Below, in pieces: positions 7,901-8,510 of a DNA stretch of 8,510 nt. Under the pieces are notes generated by a model. It searched no databases, was not told the origin of the DNA, and saw nothing but the letters and a program-made list of their open reading frames with translations. The translations under genes and the position numbers were made by a program. Positions within the stretch are counted from its first letter, which is position 1. Each line of letters begins with the position of its first letter. This DNA comes from Lachnospiraceae bacterium (GTDB taxonomy: Bacteria > Bacillota > Clostridia > Lachnospirales > Lachnospiraceae): NCBI GenBank assembly GCA_017443685.1, contig JAFSYD010000149.1, positions 1 through 8,510 on the forward strand, read 5' to 3'.

Positions 7901-8146
7901 TTTGTCCGCGAGATCATTTCGAAGGTGCAGACCATGCGAAAGGAAGCGGATTTTGAAGTGACCGATCATATCACGGTCGGCTACGAAGGCACGGATAAGT
8001 TAAACGCGATCTTCGATCGCAATAAGGAAATGATCGCGAAAGAGGTTTTGGCCGACGCGATCGGCAACGCAACGGAAGGGGGCGGTTACAATAAATCTTG
8101 GAACATTAATGGGGAGGAAGTCACCCTCTCAGTTAAACGCAAGTAA
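4970..8146 (+). CDS. ileS: Isoleucyl-tRNA synthetase, type 2 (eukaryote-like)
   Basis: A class I cytoplasmic enzyme that charges tRNA(Ile) and edits mischarged valine. At 1058 residues it is longer than the ~930-residue type 1 form of E. coli. The ATP-binding signatures are HIGH at 58-61 and KMSKS at 609-613. The CP1 editing domain holds WTTTPWTLPSN at 225-235 and GTGIVHTAPAFGEDD at 330-344, with the expected acidic residues. Cysteine pairs that may bind zinc are C185/C188, C406/C409, C478/C481 and C519/C522. WFDSG at 536-540 precedes the KMSKS region. The C-terminal region has NIKNRQP at 838-844 and KPNLPVVGKKYGK at 888-900 and ends in a WNINGEEVTLSVKRK stretch with no cysteine cluster, unlike the C-terminal zinc finger of type 1. 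Together these point to type 2, a class generally linked to low mupirocin sensitivity. The ATG directly follows the previous stop codon, leaving no space for a T-box leader. Identity is secure; subtype is by recalled motifs. Confidence 0.98.
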   Translation: MKTKYEAVNTDLNFVDREKEVEKFWKDNDIFGKSLKIREGRPTYMFYDGPPTANGKPHIGHVLTRVIKDMIPRYQTMKGNYVPRKAGWDTHGLPVELEVEKKLGLNGKDQIEEYGMEPFIKECKESVWKYKGMWEDFSATVGFWADMDDPYITYDDNFIESEWWALKEIWDKELLYKGFKVVPYCPRCGTPLSAQEVAQGYKTVKERSAIVRFKVKDEDAYFLAWTTTPWTLPSNVGLCVNPKDTYVKVKAKDGFTYYLAKELCDSVFARLAEDKEETRLYEVLEEYTGKDLEYREYEPLFACTGEKVAKMPNAKGFYVICDSYVTMTDGTGIVHTAPAFGEDDARVCGNYKMPFVQFVDEKGCMTADTPYAGIFVKDADLKILQDLDKDGKLYDAPKFEHEYPHCWRCETPLIYYARESWFIKMTEVRDDLIKNNNTVNWIPESIGKGRFGDWLENVQDWGISRNRYWGTPLNIWECADCGYQEAVGSRKELAEKAGDPNVASIELHRPYIDGVTYDCPHCGKRMKRVPEVIDCWFDSGAMPFAQYHYPFENKELFESRFPAQFISEAVDQTRGWFYSLMAESTLLFNKAPYENVIVLGHVQDEKGQKMSKSKGNAVDPFEALETYGADAIRWYFYINSAPWLPNRFHGDAVVEGQRKFMGTLWNTYAFFVLYANIDDFDATQYTLSYDELSVMDKWILSRLHSTIREVDGNLANYRIPETARALQGFVEDLSNWYVRRSRERFWAKGMEQDKINAYMTLYTALVEIAKASAPMIPFMAEEIYRNLVCGIDPKAPESVHLCDFPVANISWIDDALEADMKELLKIVVYGRACRNAANIKNRQPIGQMYFKAQKPLADYYVSIIADELNVKNVAFADDLSDYTTYEFKPNLPVVGKKYGKFVKGIREALAACDGNAAKAALDKDGSIHLPEVDESIVLEEGDLLIERTQKEGFVTDGDIEVTVVLDTTLTEALIEEGFVREIISKVQTMRKEADFEVTDHITVGYEGTDKLNAIFDRNKEMIAKEVLADAIGNATEGGGYNKSWNINGEEVTLSVKRK

Positions 8147-8174
8147 GGTTGACTACGGAATGACACTGCAAGGC

Positions 8175-8181
8175 AAGGAGG
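8175..8181 (+). promoter_or_regulatory. Ribosome binding site of glgP
   Basis: AAGGAGG, a full consensus Shine-Dalgarno sequence, lies 5 bases before the ATG at 8187. It favours that start over the in-frame ATG at 8160, which has only AAGG at 8145-8148, 11 bases away. Confidence 0.85.
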
Positions 8182-8186
8182 ACAGG

Positions 8187-8510
8187 ATGACAGCAGTCGA
8201 TACGACAAGACCGGAGAACTACACGGTTTTGGAAGACATCATCAAAAAGAACGTTCGCCGGATGTACCGTAAGGATTTCGCGGAGGCGAACAGTCAGGAA
8301 ATCTATCAGGCGCTTTCACTCGCGGTAAAAGACGTCGTGATCGACGACTGGCTGAAAACGCAGCAGGCGATCCATGAGCAGAAGCCGAAGATCGTATACT
8401 ATATGTCGATGGAGTTTTTGATGGGACGCGCGCTCGGCAATATTCTGCTGAATTTAAGCCGTTACGACAACGTAAAAAAGGCTCTCGAGGAAATGAACAT
8501 CGATATCAAC
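8187..8510 (+). CDS. glgP: Glycogen/starch phosphorylase (3' partial)
   Basis: The first 108 codons are present and the frame is open at the right edge. The enzyme is a PLP-dependent phosphorylase that releases glucose-1-phosphate from glycogen or other alpha-1,4-glucans. Full members run to about 750-850 residues, so most of the protein, including the cofactor lysine, lies outside the window. Family identity rests on residues ~72-91, where YYMSMEFLMGRALGNILLNL corresponds to the well-conserved N-terminal YxSxEFLMGR block of glycogen phosphorylases. It is preceded by the DDWLKTQQ region, which matches the usual spacing. The start at 8187 is chosen for its strong AAGGAGG site; an in-frame ATG at 8160 would add nine residues. 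It follows ileS by 40 bases with no terminator seen, so read-through from ileS is possible. The choice among glycogen, starch and maltodextrin phosphorylase cannot be settled from this fragment. Confidence 0.93.
   Translation, partial: MTAVDTTRPENYTVLEDIIKKNVRRMYRKDFAEANSQEIYQALSLAVKDVVIDDWLKTQQAIHEQKPKIVYYMSMEFLMGRALGNILLNLSRYDNVKKALEEMNIDIN

Noticed and set aside
7067..7969. A 300-codon open frame on the minus strand inside ileS.
   Set aside because: It lies wholly under the C-terminal third of a well-conserved gene, has a basic, Arg/His/Leu-rich composition typical of a reverse-strand shadow, matches no family I recognise and has no persuasive ribosome site.
8147..8186. Terminator between ileS and glgP.
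   Set aside because: No stem-loop and no T-run in the 40 bases; only a strong ribosome site is visible.

Overview
The window reads as one run of co-directional (+ strand) housekeeping genes from a Gram-positive anaerobe, most likely a member of the Clostridia and probably of the Lachnospiraceae. The reasons are a SecF domain that appears fused behind SecD, purine-rich Shine-Dalgarno sites, a eukaryote-like (type 2) IleRS, TTG starts, and short or absent gaps between genes. Base composition looks slightly above 50% GC by eye. I cannot name a species. No RNA gene, insertion sequence, CRISPR array, attachment site or convincing factor-independent terminator was found.

Layout. 1-1071: the SecF part of a Sec translocase accessory protein, open to the left edge. 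1165-2412: glyA, serine hydroxymethyltransferase. 2469-3758: serS, seryl-tRNA synthetase of an unusual archaeal/eukaryal-looking form. 3789-4475: a small alpha/beta hydrolase of unknown substrate. 4481-4969: a small DUF4190-like membrane protein with three 36-base tandem repeats in its tail. 4970-8146: ileS, isoleucyl-tRNA synthetase. 8187 to the right edge: the start of a glycogen phosphorylase. The gaps are 93, 56, 30, 5, 0 and 40 bases, so there is no stretch over 300 bases without a gene.

The genes look like a growth-linked cluster. GlyA makes glycine and one-carbon units from serine, SerS charges serine, IleS charges isoleucine, SecDF supports protein export and GlgP mobilises glycogen. 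From the hydrolase to ileS the junctions are 5 and 0 bases, with ribosome-binding sites lying inside the preceding genes, which suggests translational coupling. There is no room for T-box leaders directly in front of serS or ileS.

I found no convincing new multi-gene system. The points most worth a second look are the divergent SerRS, the IleRS type with its expected effect on mupirocin sensitivity, the repeat-bearing membrane protein joined to ileS, the unassigned hydrolase, and overlapping inverted repeats at the hydrolase start.
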